Source: Clostridia bacterium (GTDB taxonomy: Bacteria; Bacillota; Thermoanaerobacteria; Thermoanaerobacterales; Thermoanaerobacteraceae). From it: 64,000 nt of DNA. Under the pieces are notes generated by a model that saw nothing but the letters and a program-made list of their open reading frames with translations, was not told where the DNA came from and searched no databases. Shown one piece after another: positions 49,639 to 60,355 of this stretch. The stretch covers positions 1 to 64,000 of the forward strand of contig DULG01000047.1 in assembly GCA_012840485.1 (NCBI GenBank), given 5' to 3'. The position numbers and the translations under genes are program-made. Numbering within the stretch: position 1 is the stretch's first letter; every line of letters starts with the position of its first letter.

Positions 49639-51258
49639 TCATTTACCTTCAAGTGAAATTAGCGCTGCTCCAAGTGCTCCAATAATCTGTGGTTCAAATG
49701 GAATTATAAGTTTTTCGCCGAGCCTGCTTTCGATGGCATAAACTACTCCCTGATTTTTGGCAACGCCCCCTGTCATCATGTATTTTCCCTTTCTCCCTAT
49801 TCTGTCAACCAGGGAAACTGCTTTTGAAGCAACGGCTTTATTGAGGGCATGTATTATATCCCTCTGGTCCTTATTTTGGGCAATAAGAGATATTACTTCC
49901 GATTCTGCAAATACAGTGCACATACTGGTAATCGTGATATTCTCTTTTACTTCCTTATGTACTTTTGCCATTTCTTCTATTGAAATGCCTAACGTTCTCG
50001 CCATTACTTCAAGAAACCGGCCTGTCCCTGCTGAACATTTGTCATTCATCACAAAATCAATAACATTGCCGCTGTCATCTAACCTTATCACTTTGCTATC
50101 CTGTCCGCCTATATCTATAACAGTTCTAACAGTATTGTCTATAAAAAATGCGCCTTTGCCGTGACAGGTAAGTTCGGTTACAATTCTATCTGCAAAAGGA
50201 ATGCTTATCCTTCCATACCCTGTTGCTACTACTGATGTAATATCCTTTTCTTGAAGTCCCGCACTGTTTAAAGCAATTTCAAAAGCTTTATAGGCACTTT
50301 CAAGAGCTTTAGGACCTGTAGGGATAATAGAATATGATATTATGTTTTTGTTTTCGTCGATTATGACTACATTTGTAGAAGTAGAGCCACTATCCACTCC
50401 TACAAAATACCCTTTCTTGGCTTTTTGTTTTTCCATCTTTTTAATACCGGTTGATTCCAAAAAGGCATCTATTCTTGTTAAAATCTGTCCGCTATTTGAA
50501 TCGTTATAGTCAGTTTCAATTTTTAAAAGTGGGAGGTCTGTTTTGCTTTTGAGTTCAGCATACTCATAGGAATAAAAATCACAGAACTTTATGGTGTTGT
50601 ATATTATCCCCTTGAATTCTTTATTGATTAACTTGCTTCGATCTTCTGCCATTCTCATACAGGGTGTTAAATTGAGAAGCGATTCCGCATAGCTTTTTAA
50701 TAAATTATCTCTTGCTTCAATATTGAATACTCTTTCTTCACCTGTGCAGGTAAAATTTATTACGCTTGCTGTACAAGAATTTATGATTTTTTCTATAACA
50801 TCATCTTTAAGTCTCGCACCTAATATAGCAATGCTTTCAGTGTATTTCTCTTTATTAAAAAACTTGCTTTCTACAATTTTTAGCAAATTCTCTTCAGCAA
50901 AATTCTTGTTTTTAAAAGCCTGATACGCTTCTATAAATTCAATTATTTCATTGTAAAAAAGATTTATTGCGAGAGGATCTTTTTTTCTGGGCAGGTCTAG
51001 GAGATAGATAAATTTTACTTTATCTATTAATACATCATAAAGTCTTCTTATACTGTCACAGCAGGCAGTTAATATAACCTCTTCAATATTATTTTCAATT
51101 ATATTTTCCAAAACCCCTTTTGCAAAACTGCATATATTTGAGTGAATCAGGGCCTCAGCACGCTCGTGAGACTTATATCCTGGATCAAGTCTTACTGGTT
51201 CTTCTCCAAAGGCTTCGATTATTTCTACAGGCGTGTATTTGCAAATGTACCCTATCAA
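49639..51258 (-). CDS. Fusion: 2-hydroxyacyl-CoA dehydratase-like domain plus BadF/HgdC-type ATP-dependent activase
   Basis: N-term HgdB-like Cys regions (LTACCDSIRRLYDVL, LNLTPCMRMAEDRSKLI); C-term KKGYFVGVDSGSTSTNVVIID, DKCSAGTGRFLEVMA, TSMCTVFAESEVISL. Confidence 0.9.
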   Translation of the reverse strand: MIGYICKYTPVEIIEAFGEEPVRLDPGYKSHERAEALIHSNICSFAKGVLENIIENNIEEVILTACCDSIRRLYDVLIDKVKFIYLLDLPRKKDPLAINLFYNEIIEFIEAYQAFKNKNFAEENLLKIVESKFFNKEKYTESIAILGARLKDDVIEKIINSCTASVINFTCTGEERVFNIEARDNLLKSYAESLLNLTPCMRMAEDRSKLINKEFKGIIYNTIKFCDFYSYEYAELKSKTDLPLLKIETDYNDSNSGQILTRIDAFLESTGIKKMEKQKAKKGYFVGVDSGSTSTNVVIIDENKNIISYSIIPTGPKALESAYKAFEIALNSAGLQEKDITSVVATGYGRISIPFADRIVTELTCHGKGAFFIDNTVRTVIDIGGQDSKVIRLDDSGNVIDFVMNDKCSAGTGRFLEVMARTLGISIEEMAKVHKEVKENITITSMCTVFAESEVISLIAQNKDQRDIIHALNKAVASKAVSLVDRIGRKGKYMMTGGVAKNQGVVYAIESRLGEKLIIPFEPQIIGALGAALISLEGK

Positions 51259-51282
51259 TTTTTCACCTCCAGAAGGATTTTG

Positions 51283-52566
51283 CTAGAGCATTTCAAGAAA
51301 GGCTTCAAGCCTCGTCCTATTCTGTCCTTCTTGATTATTTCTTTTGTCTACACAATCCCCATCTAAATAAAGAAATGGAATACCCAATTCTGAAGCAAGA
51401 TTTTTAATTATAAACGTTCCACCCATGGACTGTTTACAGCCCAAATGACAAAACTGTATAATGCCGTCCGGTTTTATTTTTTCTATCAGTTCTTTGATTC
51501 TTGCAACTTTTCTATTTATTTCACCATTAAAAGAGTTTAAGATAAGCTTTTCAGCAATTCCCTTGAAGGGGTCGTTTTCATCAATTTCATCAAGAAAATC
51601 ATAATTTAAGTCACTACCAGCAATGTGAAATTTATCGCTGAAGTTAAAGTAATCTTTAAAATTTTTCTCAAATATAGGAAGAAGGTGTATAAAAAATATG
51701 CTTTTTCCACTTCTTTCAGGAGCTCTTTTTATATCCTCCACTAACATATCATAAAAATGTAATACTTCCTTGCTTCCAATGAATACATGGGATGCAAAGA
51801 GCATATACATTTCAAAGGTCATAGTAGGTATAAATCTTTTTTCTCCCGCATAATTTAAATATTCTCTCATAAGTGCTCTTGTTTTATTTTCCGTTTTTAC
51901 AGCTTCCCTCAATTTATCAGTATCAAGCTTTCTATTAAAAACTTCCCCAAGCTTTTCCGCCACTTCTAAAAGCTGTTTTTTTACATACACTACGGCGTCT
52001 TTAGAATATTTATAGGGAATATCAATAATGTACAGTGGAACCCCGTGCTTTTTTGAAAGATACTTGAAAGTAGGTATATTCGCATCGCAGATGGTGGAAG
52101 TAGTCATCATAAATTTAGGTTTTTTGAGAATATTAAGCTCACTGGCTCCTATAAAAGTTTTATGGTAACTGCATAAAGTATTTGACATGCCTCTCGATTC
52201 GGCAGTATCAATAAGATAATCTTCGATGAAGAAGCCTGACATGAAAGAAGAATATGCTTCAATAAATAAAGGTTTTATGTCCACGGCGATCAAAAATTCA
52301 GAGGGTGCAAAAAGGTTTACCCAAGCAGAATTTTGAGGATTTGCTAGAGAGTCTTTTATGCTTTTTATAGAGTATTTATTTAGATAATGAAGAGATTTGG
52401 GAATCCTCCTGTCTTTGAAAAAGCTCACATAATAATAAGCAGTGGTAAGACCAAGGTTTATCAGCTTATTTACTTTTTCCAGTCTATCCATATTATCTTT
52501 TATAATATTGGTATAAATCTTTACTGTATCCATTTTATCACTACCCCATAAACTCCCTTTCCTCAC
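51283..52566 (-). CDS. 2-hydroxyacyl-CoA dehydratase / double-cubane cluster protein-like
   Basis: 427 aa; GMSNTLCSYHKTFIGASEL, MMTTSTICDANIPTFKYL, IIQFCHLGCKQSMGGTF. Confidence 0.85.
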   Translation of the reverse strand: MRKGSLWGSDKMDTVKIYTNIIKDNMDRLEKVNKLINLGLTTAYYYVSFFKDRRIPKSLHYLNKYSIKSIKDSLANPQNSAWVNLFAPSEFLIAVDIKPLFIEAYSSFMSGFFIEDYLIDTAESRGMSNTLCSYHKTFIGASELNILKKPKFMMTTSTICDANIPTFKYLSKKHGVPLYIIDIPYKYSKDAVVYVKKQLLEVAEKLGEVFNRKLDTDKLREAVKTENKTRALMREYLNYAGEKRFIPTMTFEMYMLFASHVFIGSKEVLHFYDMLVEDIKRAPERSGKSIFFIHLLPIFEKNFKDYFNFSDKFHIAGSDLNYDFLDEIDENDPFKGIAEKLILNSFNGEINRKVARIKELIEKIKPDGIIQFCHLGCKQSMGGTFIIKNLASELGIPFLYLDGDCVDKRNNQEGQNRTRLEAFLEML

Positions 52567-52609
52567 AGAAGTGGTTTTTTCTCCAGTTGATATTTATATT
52601 TCTCATCTC

Positions 52610-53029
52610 CTAGATAATTTGTCTTGCCCTTTCCCTAAGCATTCTTTCTTCTTCATTTTCAGGCTCAGGTAAGGTAACATTATGCGGCGCTGGCCTTCCA
52701 TTCTCATCTACATGAATAAAAGTAGCAAAGCCTTCTAATATAGGCTCAGCTTCATCATTTTTATATATTTTAGCATAAGTTTTTACACTAGACCTTCCAG
52801 TTAAAACTACACGGGATTTTATTTTTATAATATCTCCTTTTGTCGCACTTTTTTTAAATTCAAGGCCATGTATTTTCAGGCAAACAATGTTTTCAGGCTT
52901 TTTTATAAGGTCACAGGCAGCTATAAAACAAGCTTCCACAAACCATTCAGCTATTCTTCCAGCAAAAAGAGTACCATGATGGTTCAAATCCTCTGATTTG
53001 ACAAGATGCGCAATACTTATTTCATTCAT
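52610..53029 (-). CDS. Hotdog-fold acyl-CoA thioesterase
   Basis: DLNHHGTLFAGRIAEWFVEACFIAA, YciA-like HGTLFGG-type motif. Confidence 0.9.
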   Translation of the reverse strand: MNEISIAHLVKSEDLNHHGTLFAGRIAEWFVEACFIAACDLIKKPENIVCLKIHGLEFKKSATKGDIIKIKSRVVLTGRSSVKTYAKIYKNDEAEPILEGFATFIHVDENGRPAPHNVTLPEPENEEERMLRERARQII

Positions 53030-53130
53030 ACGTTTGCCTCCTTTTTATTTAACTTTGCTGCATAACTTTGAGATATCACTATTCCAAAGAATTTAAATCA
53101 AGCAAAAACTACCTTTCTCCTTACTCCTTA

Positions 53131-53958
53131 CTATTTAAAAAAATAGGTTATGATTAAAAATATCACCTCTACAAATATCAATATTATCACTATCCATTCT
53201 AGTCGTGTGCTCCGTTTAGTATGTGTGAGACTGGCAAAAATTTCTATTATATTAAGCAATACTTCTGTTTTATGATGAATTTTTTCGTACCTATCTCTCA
53301 ATTCAAAAACATCTTCTAAACTACTATATGTTTTTTCACTATTTTCATCAGACCATGTAATATCAGGTTTATCTAATAACATAATATAAGAAATAGTATT
53401 GTATTTTAAACTTAATATTTCACCTGAAATTTTAGCAAGAACTTCATTAGAAATTTTTAAATAACCTTTTTTCAAAAAGTTTATTATGGTTTCTACTTTA
53501 TCAGATAAAATGTCAATAGAGGTTTCAATTCTACTTAAAGCAGTCGACTTCGCTAATACTACTGAAATTACTTCACAATATGTATTTTCCAACTTAGGCA
53601 CTGTCATATAGTTATAATTTATTGACATATCTTCATTTGGATCTATGATCAAACTGTAATCATCAAAGTAGTCTAAAGAAATTTCTTTTAAATTTTTTTC
53701 TATTTCCTTTAAGTCATTTAAGAAAATATTTACCTCAAAATCTTCAAAATTCAAAAAAACTATCGAACCAAATGAAAATATATATACTGATTTATTTTCA
53801 GAAGGCTTAACAATATCTTTCAGATGATCTGACGTTAAAACAAGAGGTTCATTCCACTGGAACTTTTTTCTAATATTAAATTTTCCTGCCAATGCATTTA
53901 CATTAATTTCATTCTCTACAAAAAAACATTTAAATTTTATAGAAGATAAGGGTGCCAT
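53131..53958 (-). CDS. RMD1/YagE (DUF155) family protein
   Basis: C-terminal KRSTRLEWIVIILIFVEVIFLIITYFF membrane anchor after helical domain. Confidence 0.85.
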   Translation of the reverse strand: MAPLSSIKFKCFFVENEINVNALAGKFNIRKKFQWNEPLVLTSDHLKDIVKPSENKSVYIFSFGSIVFLNFEDFEVNIFLNDLKEIEKNLKEISLDYFDDYSLIIDPNEDMSINYNYMTVPKLENTYCEVISVVLAKSTALSRIETSIDILSDKVETIINFLKKGYLKISNEVLAKISGEILSLKYNTISYIMLLDKPDITWSDENSEKTYSSLEDVFELRDRYEKIHHKTEVLLNIIEIFASLTHTKRSTRLEWIVIILIFVEVIFLIITYFFK

Positions 53959-54261
53959 TTTATCATCAGCTTCCTATTTATAGATTATTTTTTGTAATAA
54001 GATGCTTACAATTAATTGAAAATTATATAAATTTATCCCCACTCTTATGGTGTTAATTATACCATCAATTTAAAGGGTTGTCAATTTAAAGAAAATTATA
54101 ATTAATTTTGAAAATTTTTAATAGCAAATTTTAATAACAAAAAAACACTTACCTCTTTTTTTAGATAAGTGGTACGTGGTACTTTCTTTTTCCACAAGTA
54201 ATACAAAAAAATTTATATTCGCAAAATGTTTGCAAATTTTTATTTCTAATTGTATTTCCCA

Positions 54262-54290
54262 AAAACAAAAAACCGCAAAGCCTTGCGGTT
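54262..54290 (-). terminator. Terminator after tRNA-Pro
   Basis: AACCGCAAGGCTTTGCGGTTTTTTG on minus strand. Confidence 0.8.
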
Positions 54291-54302
54291 ACTAATTTTC
54301 AC

Positions 54303-54378
54303 TGGTCTGAGTGGGGGGACTTGAACCCCCGGCCTCCAGAACCCCATTCTGGCGCGCTACCAGCTGCGCCACACCCAG
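54303..54378 (-). tRNA. tRNA-Pro (GGG anticodon)
   Basis: Cloverleaf: CTGGGTG TG GCGC AGCTGGTA GCGC G CCAGA ATGGGGT TCTGG AGGCC GGGGG TTCAAGT CCCCC CACTCAG A CCA; CCA encoded. Confidence 0.95.
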
Positions 54379-54432
54379 AAAGAAACTATGTTCAGCTTTT
54401 ATTATAAACGAGATAAAAGAAAAAATCAATAG

Positions 54433-55911
54433 TTAAATGATTATAAAGATTATTCCGCCTCCGCTGTCATTTACAACTCTTTCTAATGTATCTCTTAGTT
54501 TATGACTTAAGTTTTCGGGAATAGCACCAATTTTATTTTGCATTCCCTCTCTTACAAGGTCACTTAAAGTCTTTCCGAAAATATTGGATTCCCAAATTTT
54601 TTCTGGGTCATTTTCAAACTGTTCTGTAAGATATTTCACAAAATCTTCACTCTGTTTTTCTGTTCCTACAACTGGCGATACTTCTGCCGTAATATCAGTT
54701 CTAAATATGTGATATGAAGGTGCAGAAGCTTTAAGCCTTACCGCAAATCTCCCGCCTTGCCTTACTATTTCGGGTTTTTCAAACTTCATGTCATCAAGGC
54801 TTGCAGGTACTACTCCTACACCTGTTTTTTCAGCTTGTAAAAAAGCATCTTTAACTCTATCATACTGTCTTTTTGCATAAGCTAATTCTTTCATCAATGT
54901 CATTAACTGCTTATTATCATGAATTTCAAGCCCGCTCTCATCATTTAGTACTTTAAAGAATAAACCTTCCTGAGTCTTGATTTCAATATTTGCACTTCCA
55001 TCTCCAGGAGCTATTTTCTTTATAAATACTTCAGAAAAATTTTCGTTTGTCTTAAGTCCACCAACTAACTGTGAAATATCTCTTAATCTAAATAAATCCT
55101 TTATATTTTCTTTTACCATATCCATAATATTTTGTTTAAGCCAATGATTTTTATCGAGAGCATCCACCCATGTGGGTAAATCAATTGCAATTTCGCGTAT
55201 TGGAAATTCAAAAAGCACTTTTTCTAATATTGAATGAATATCTGGTATTTCCATTTGTAAGACATTTAACACAATTACAGGAGTATCATATTTTTCTTCT
55301 AATTCTTTTGCTAAATTTACTGTATCATGGTTCTTAGGATGAGTTGTATTTAGTATTATAATAAAAGGTTTATTTAGTTCTTTTAATTCTCTTATAACTC
55401 TCTCTTCTGCTGCTACATAATTTTCTCGCGGTATGTCAGTTATGCTTCCATCAGTGGTAATCACTAATCCTATTGTAGAATGGTCATTTATCACTTTTTT
55501 TGTTCCTATTTCTGCCGCTTCCTCAAAAGGTATTTCATAATCATACCAAGGAGTAGAAACCATGCGGGGTTTATCCCCTTCCATGTATCCCAGTGCACCT
55601 TTAACCATATATCCTACACAATCTACTAATCTCACTTTAAACCTCGTGTTTTCATTAATTATTATCTCTACCGCCTTTTCAGGAACAAATTTAGGCTCAG
55701 TAGTCATTATGGTTTTGCCTGCTGCACTTTGTGGCAATTCATCTTTTATTCTTTCTTTCTGAGGAACATTCTCTAAATTGGGCAATACCAATATGTCCAT
55801 AAATCGCTTAATAAAAGTCGATTTTCCTGTCCTCACTGGTCCCACCACTCCTATGTAAATATCTCCTTGCGTTCTTTCAGCAATATTTTTATAGATATCG
55901 TATTTTTCCAA
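54433..55911 (-). CDS. spoIVA: Stage IV sporulation protein A
   Basis: IYIGVVGPVRTGKSTFIKRFMDILVLPN...DCVGYMVKGALGYMEGDKPRMVSTPW. Confidence 0.98.
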   Translation of the reverse strand: MEKYDIYKNIAERTQGDIYIGVVGPVRTGKSTFIKRFMDILVLPNLENVPQKERIKDELPQSAAGKTIMTTEPKFVPEKAVEIIINENTRFKVRLVDCVGYMVKGALGYMEGDKPRMVSTPWYDYEIPFEEAAEIGTKKVINDHSTIGLVITTDGSITDIPRENYVAAEERVIRELKELNKPFIIILNTTHPKNHDTVNLAKELEEKYDTPVIVLNVLQMEIPDIHSILEKVLFEFPIREIAIDLPTWVDALDKNHWLKQNIMDMVKENIKDLFRLRDISQLVGGLKTNENFSEVFIKKIAPGDGSANIEIKTQEGLFFKVLNDESGLEIHDNKQLMTLMKELAYAKRQYDRVKDAFLQAEKTGVGVVPASLDDMKFEKPEIVRQGGRFAVRLKASAPSYHIFRTDITAEVSPVVGTEKQSEDFVKYLTEQFENDPEKIWESNIFGKTLSDLVREGMQNKIGAIPENLSHKLRDTLERVVNDSGGGIIFIII

Positions 55912-56011
55912 CCCATTCCCCTCCTTTTATATACTATGTCCTTTTCTTCTCATTCCTATATATATGCTTTAACAGTACATTTATATGTAAAAAATATTGA
56001 AATATGATAAA

Positions 56012-56031
56012 ATCTCCGGAAAACCGGAGAT
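56012..56031 (-). terminator. Terminator after gpsA
   Basis: ATCTCCGG TTTT CCGGAGAT hairpin followed by TTTTATC on minus strand. Confidence 0.75.
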
Positions 56032-57029
56032 CAAATACCGTGCAATTCATGTTTTTTATCTCTCGTCATAAGGCTATAAACAGCCTCATAGGGATTTTTA
56101 CCCTCAAAAAGTATGGAATAAATTTCTTTAGTTATTGGCATTTCTATTTTATGAATTTGAGAAAGTTTGTAGGCGGATTTTGTAGTATTAACTCCTTCTA
56201 CTACCATTCCTATCTCTTTTAATGCTTCTTCTAAACTTTTGCCTTTACCTATAAGTATTCCTGCTCTTCTATTTCGCGAAAGCATGCTGGTACAGGTGAC
56301 AATAAGGTCTCCTACACCTGCCAAGCCTAAAAACGTCAACGGATCAGAACCTAACGCAACACCCAAACGAGTAATTTCCGCAAGACCTCTTGTCATAAGA
56401 GCAGCTTTGGTATTATCGCCAAATCCAAGCCCGTCTGAAATTCCAGCTCCCAAGGCTATAATATTCTTTAATGACCCTCCTAATTCTACTCCCACAACGT
56501 CCTTGTTTATATACAACCTAAAGTTTTCACCCATAAAGGCATCTTGCACTACCTCACAGGCTTTAACATTTAAAGATGCCAAAACACAGGCTGTAGGAAT
56601 TTGCCTGACTACTTCCTCAGCATGACTAGGACCTGACAAAATAACTACCTCATTTGAAAGATATTCTTTTATGACTTCAGACATTCTTTTTAAAGTGGAA
56701 GTCTCTATTCCCTTTGCAAGATTTACCACAATAAAGTTTTTATCAACTACCTTTTTTAATTTTTCCGATATTTCTCTCACAGCATGAGAAGGGATTGCGA
56801 TTACTACTATTTCAGAGTTAGTTACTGCCTCTTTTAAATCAGTAGTAATGGAAATTTCTTGAGGAATATCTACGTCCAAATATTTTGTATTATGACGAGT
56901 AGATATAATTTCTTCAAACTGATTTTTATCTCTCAGCCAAAGAGTAATTTGGTGCCCAAGTCGGTTTAAATGGACTGATATAGCTGTTCCCCAACTTCCC
57001 GCACCTAATACCGATATTTTCATGCACAT
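56031..57029 (-). CDS. gpsA: Glycerol-3-phosphate dehydrogenase (NAD(P)+)
   Basis: [17 protein letters not shown]...[21 protein letters not shown]. Confidence 0.98.
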   Translation of the reverse strand: MCMKISVLGAGSWGTAISVHLNRLGHQITLWLRDKNQFEEIISTRHNTKYLDVDIPQEISITTDLKEAVTNSEIVVIAIPSHAVREISEKLKKVVDKNFIVVNLAKGIETSTLKRMSEVIKEYLSNEVVILSGPSHAEEVVRQIPTACVLASLNVKACEVVQDAFMGENFRLYINKDVVGVELGGSLKNIIALGAGISDGLGFGDNTKAALMTRGLAEITRLGVALGSDPLTFLGLAGVGDLIVTCTSMLSRNRRAGILIGKGKSLEEALKEIGMVVEGVNTTKSAYKLSQIHKIEMPITKEIYSILFEGKNPYEAVYSLMTRDKKHELHGI

Positions 57030-57038
57030 TTTCCTTTC

Positions 57039-57635
57039 CTACTTTTTTCGGATCTTTTGTCCAACCTTTGACTCTGTTCCTGCTAGCAAACGTTTTATAT
57101 TGGAACGATGTTGGAAAATCGCTAAAGATGCAAGAATAAGAGAAAATACGAATACTTGAGTTGAATTCCAAAAGATTGCATTTAAAATAGCAAAAGAAGC
57201 CGACCCTGTAATAGACCCCAGAGATACATATTTTGTTAAAGCTATAACTAAAATTCCAATGACTACGGCAATAACTCCTAAAAGAGGACTTACAGTCATT
57301 ACAACTCCAACGCTTGTAGCAATGCCTTTTCCTCCTCTAAATTTTAAAAACACAGGCCAGTTATGGCCGCATACCACTGCTATTCCTGCAATCATGGCAC
57401 CAGTATTACCCATTAAATACTTGCCGATTAATACGGCTATTACTCCTTTTAACACATCCAGTGTAAAAACAGGAGCTGCAGCTTTATATCCTAATACCCT
57501 CAAAACATTGGTAGCTCCTGCGTTTCCACTACCATAATTGCGAATGTCTATTTTTCGCGTATATTTTGTTAAAATATATGCATTGTTTATGCAACCAATA
57601 AAATAAGCAATGATGGCCGTTAAAACAGCGTCCAT
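57039..57635 (-). CDS. plsY: Glycerol-3-phosphate acyltransferase
   Basis: [20 protein letters not shown]...[22 protein letters not shown]. Confidence 0.97.
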   Translation of the reverse strand: MDAVLTAIIAYFIGCINNAYILTKYTRKIDIRNYGSGNAGATNVLRVLGYKAAAPVFTLDVLKGVIAVLIGKYLMGNTGAMIAGIAVVCGHNWPVFLKFRGGKGIATSVGVVMTVSPLLGVIAVVIGILVIALTKYVSLGSITGSASFAILNAIFWNSTQVFVFSLILASLAIFQHRSNIKRLLAGTESKVGQKIRKK

Positions 57636-57654
57636 ATTTTCCCCCCTTTCCCTT

Positions 57655-58983
57655 CTAATTCTCCCCTCGTTTTCTCGTAGAAATCACAATAGGTACCCCT
57701 TCAAAGCCAAAATTTTGTCTTAATGTATTCTCAATAAATCTTAAATAGGAAAAATGCATCAGCTCAGGTTCATTAACAAATACTACAAAAGAAGGCGGCT
57801 TAATTCCTACTTGTGAAGTATAATATACCTTCAAAGGTTTGCCTTTATCAGCAGGTGGAGGAAACATAAGCATAGCCTCATTTAGCACATTGTTCAAAAG
57901 CCCTGTAGTGATTCTCTTATTATATTCTTCCCAGACTTTATCCACTGTTTCCAAAACTTTGTGTACTTTTTGCCCTGTTTTTGCTGAAATAAATAGTATA
58001 GGAGCAAAAGATATAAAGGCGAGTTTTTCTCTTATCGTTTTTGTATATTCATTGACCATATTGTTGTCTTTTTCAATAGCATCCCATTTGTTTACAACAA
58101 TTATGATTCCCTTCCCATTTTCATACGCATATCCTGCGATTTTAGTGTCCTGCTCTGTCGGTCCCTCTGTAGCATCAATCATCAAAAGGCATATATCTGA
58201 CCTTTCAATTGCAGCTAAAGCTCTCAGCACGCTGTACCTTTCTATAGATTCGCTTATTCTACTTTTTCTGCGTATCCCTGCTGTGTCAATAAGAACATAG
58301 TTTTTCCCATCTTTTGAAAAAGGAGTATCTATTGCATCCCGTGTAGTGCCAGGTTTGTCACTGACGATTACTCTTTCTTCCCCTAATATTTTGTTAACCA
58401 AAGAAGATTTTCCTACATTCGGTTTCCCAATAACAGCAATTTTAATTGTCTTTTCTGAATATTCAAACTCATCATGAGGTAACTTTTTTACTACTTCGTC
58501 CAAAAGTTCTCCAATTCCCAACCCATTTGAAGCTGAAATAGGAATCGGATTACCTAATCCAAGACTAAAAAAGTCATAATAAGTAGGAGGCATTTCTTTA
58601 AAACTATCCACCTTGTTGCAAACCAAAATAACTTCCTTTTTTGCTCTTCTTAAAATGTTTGCTATTTCTTCATCTTCTGGCATTAAACCTTCTTTTGCAT
58701 CAACTAAAAATAATATTACGTCGGAAGCATCAATTGCTGCTTCCACTTGTAAACGGACTTTTGAAAAGAGGATATCTTCAGCATTTGGGTCTAATCCTCC
58801 TGTGTCTACTAATATAAATTTTTTGTCCAGCCATTCTGCATTACCGTATATTCTATCCCTTGTAACTCCTGGTTTGTCTTCAACAATAGAAATTCTCTTT
58901 CCCATAATTTTATTAAAAAGAGTAGATTTACCCACGTTTGGTCTACCTACAATACTTACCATTGCTCCTGCCATAGCTATCAC
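57655..58983 (-). CDS. der: GTPase Der (EngA)
   Basis: Two GTPase domains [12 protein letters not shown] and [14 protein letters not shown]-like C-term. Confidence 0.98.
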   Translation of the reverse strand: MIAMAGAMVSIVGRPNVGKSTLFNKIMGKRISIVEDKPGVTRDRIYGNAEWLDKKFILVDTGGLDPNAEDILFSKVRLQVEAAIDASDVILFLVDAKEGLMPEDEEIANILRRAKKEVILVCNKVDSFKEMPPTYYDFFSLGLGNPIPISASNGLGIGELLDEVVKKLPHDEFEYSEKTIKIAVIGKPNVGKSSLVNKILGEERVIVSDKPGTTRDAIDTPFSKDGKNYVLIDTAGIRRKSRISESIERYSVLRALAAIERSDICLLMIDATEGPTEQDTKIAGYAYENGKGIIIVVNKWDAIEKDNNMVNEYTKTIREKLAFISFAPILFISAKTGQKVHKVLETVDKVWEEYNKRITTGLLNNVLNEAMLMFPPPADKGKPLKVYYTSQVGIKPPSFVVFVNEPELMHFSYLRFIENTLRQNFGFEGVPIVISTRKRGEN

Positions 58984-60296
58984 CTTCCACTCTGTATCTT
59001 TTGTAAAAATTTTTTCCCATCGACTTCAGAAACTATAACTTTTGTCCCCAGTTCTCTTTCTATTTCTTCAACAGTAGTATCATCAAGAAAAACATTTGAA
59101 CTTTCTTTTAACATGACATCGGGAATAACTAAAACTTCCCCATTTACTTTACCTTTTAATTGGTTTATTATATCTTTCCCCACCACAAGTCCAGCTACCG
59201 TGATATTGTGACCAAAAAACTCATTGTGTATCTTCTCCACTTTTACATTAAACCCTGTTTTTTTTAATTCTTTCGCTACTTCTTCCATAAAATTATAGGC
59301 AGCTATTCCTGTAACAATAAGGTAAGGGGTGGTGTTTATATTTTTTCCTTTCTTCACTTTTAATCTTTTTAGACTCCTTTCAAATTGATGTTTAAACAAT
59401 GCCATAAGTCCTACGCCATTTTCTATTTGAGGAAAACCTTCATAATGATAATAAGAAGATATAGGAACATCTGCCATCACATAAAACTCATCTGACAAAA
59501 AAACAAAAGAAGAACCTAATTCTTTCTTTAATTTATTTTGCCATGAAGATACTTGTTCGACCACATTTTTAGCTTCCTCTTTTGTAAAAGTTCTAAGTTT
59601 ATAAAGTTTTTCTCTGTGGTCTGTAAGTCCTACTGGAACAACTGCTATTGATTTTACACCAGGATATAGACTTGACAAATCCTTGATAGTTCTGTCAAGA
59701 ATTTTACCATCATTTATTTCTGGGCATAAAACAATTTGCCCATGTATTTCAATCTCGTTTTCAACAAGTTTTTTTAATCTATTCATTATACCTCTTGCAT
59801 TAGGGTTATTTGTCATTTTTACTCTCACATCATCATCAGTTGCATGGATTGAAACATATAAAGGAGAAAGCTTATATTTTATGATCCTATCAATTTCTTC
59901 CTCACTCATGTTAGTCATAGTGATAAAATTCCCCTGTAAAAAAGAAAGCCTATAATCGTCGTCTTTAAACAAAAGAGATTTGCGAACTCCTTTAGGCAAT
60001 TGATCGATAAAACAAAAAATACATTTATTTCTGCAACGTTTAGGTTTATCAATTATCTCTTCTTCAAAAATTAGACCCAAATCCTCGTCATACTCTTTTT
60101 CTATTTCATAAATATATCTTTCTCCTGTAACTTTTTCAACTTCTAACCGAACAAACTCATTTGATATTTCATATTTATAATCTATTATATCGATTATTTT
60201 CTTTTCATTTAATGTGATGAGTTTATCACCCTTTTGTATACCTAAATCACAGGCGATACTTCCTTTTATGACATCTTTTATAATTATTTTATGCAT
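58980..60296 (-). CDS. DUF512 family PDZ/radical-SAM-like FeS protein
   Basis: PDZ-like N-terminus; CRNKCIFCFIDQLPKGVRKSLLFKDDDYRLSFLQGNFITMTNM. Confidence 0.92.
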   Translation of the reverse strand: MHKIIIKDVIKGSIACDLGIQKGDKLITLNEKKIIDIIDYKYEISNEFVRLEVEKVTGERYIYEIEKEYDEDLGLIFEEEIIDKPKRCRNKCIFCFIDQLPKGVRKSLLFKDDDYRLSFLQGNFITMTNMSEEEIDRIIKYKLSPLYVSIHATDDDVRVKMTNNPNARGIMNRLKKLVENEIEIHGQIVLCPEINDGKILDRTIKDLSSLYPGVKSIAVVPVGLTDHREKLYKLRTFTKEEAKNVVEQVSSWQNKLKKELGSSFVFLSDEFYVMADVPISSYYHYEGFPQIENGVGLMALFKHQFERSLKRLKVKKGKNINTTPYLIVTGIAAYNFMEEVAKELKKTGFNVKVEKIHNEFFGHNITVAGLVVGKDIINQLKGKVNGEVLVIPDVMLKESSNVFLDDTTVEEIERELGTKVIVSEVDGKKFLQKIQSGR

Positions 60297-60355
60297 AACT
60301 TTCCTCCTAAATTAACTCCTCCTCTTTTAAATTATGAATTAATCCTTTCAATACG

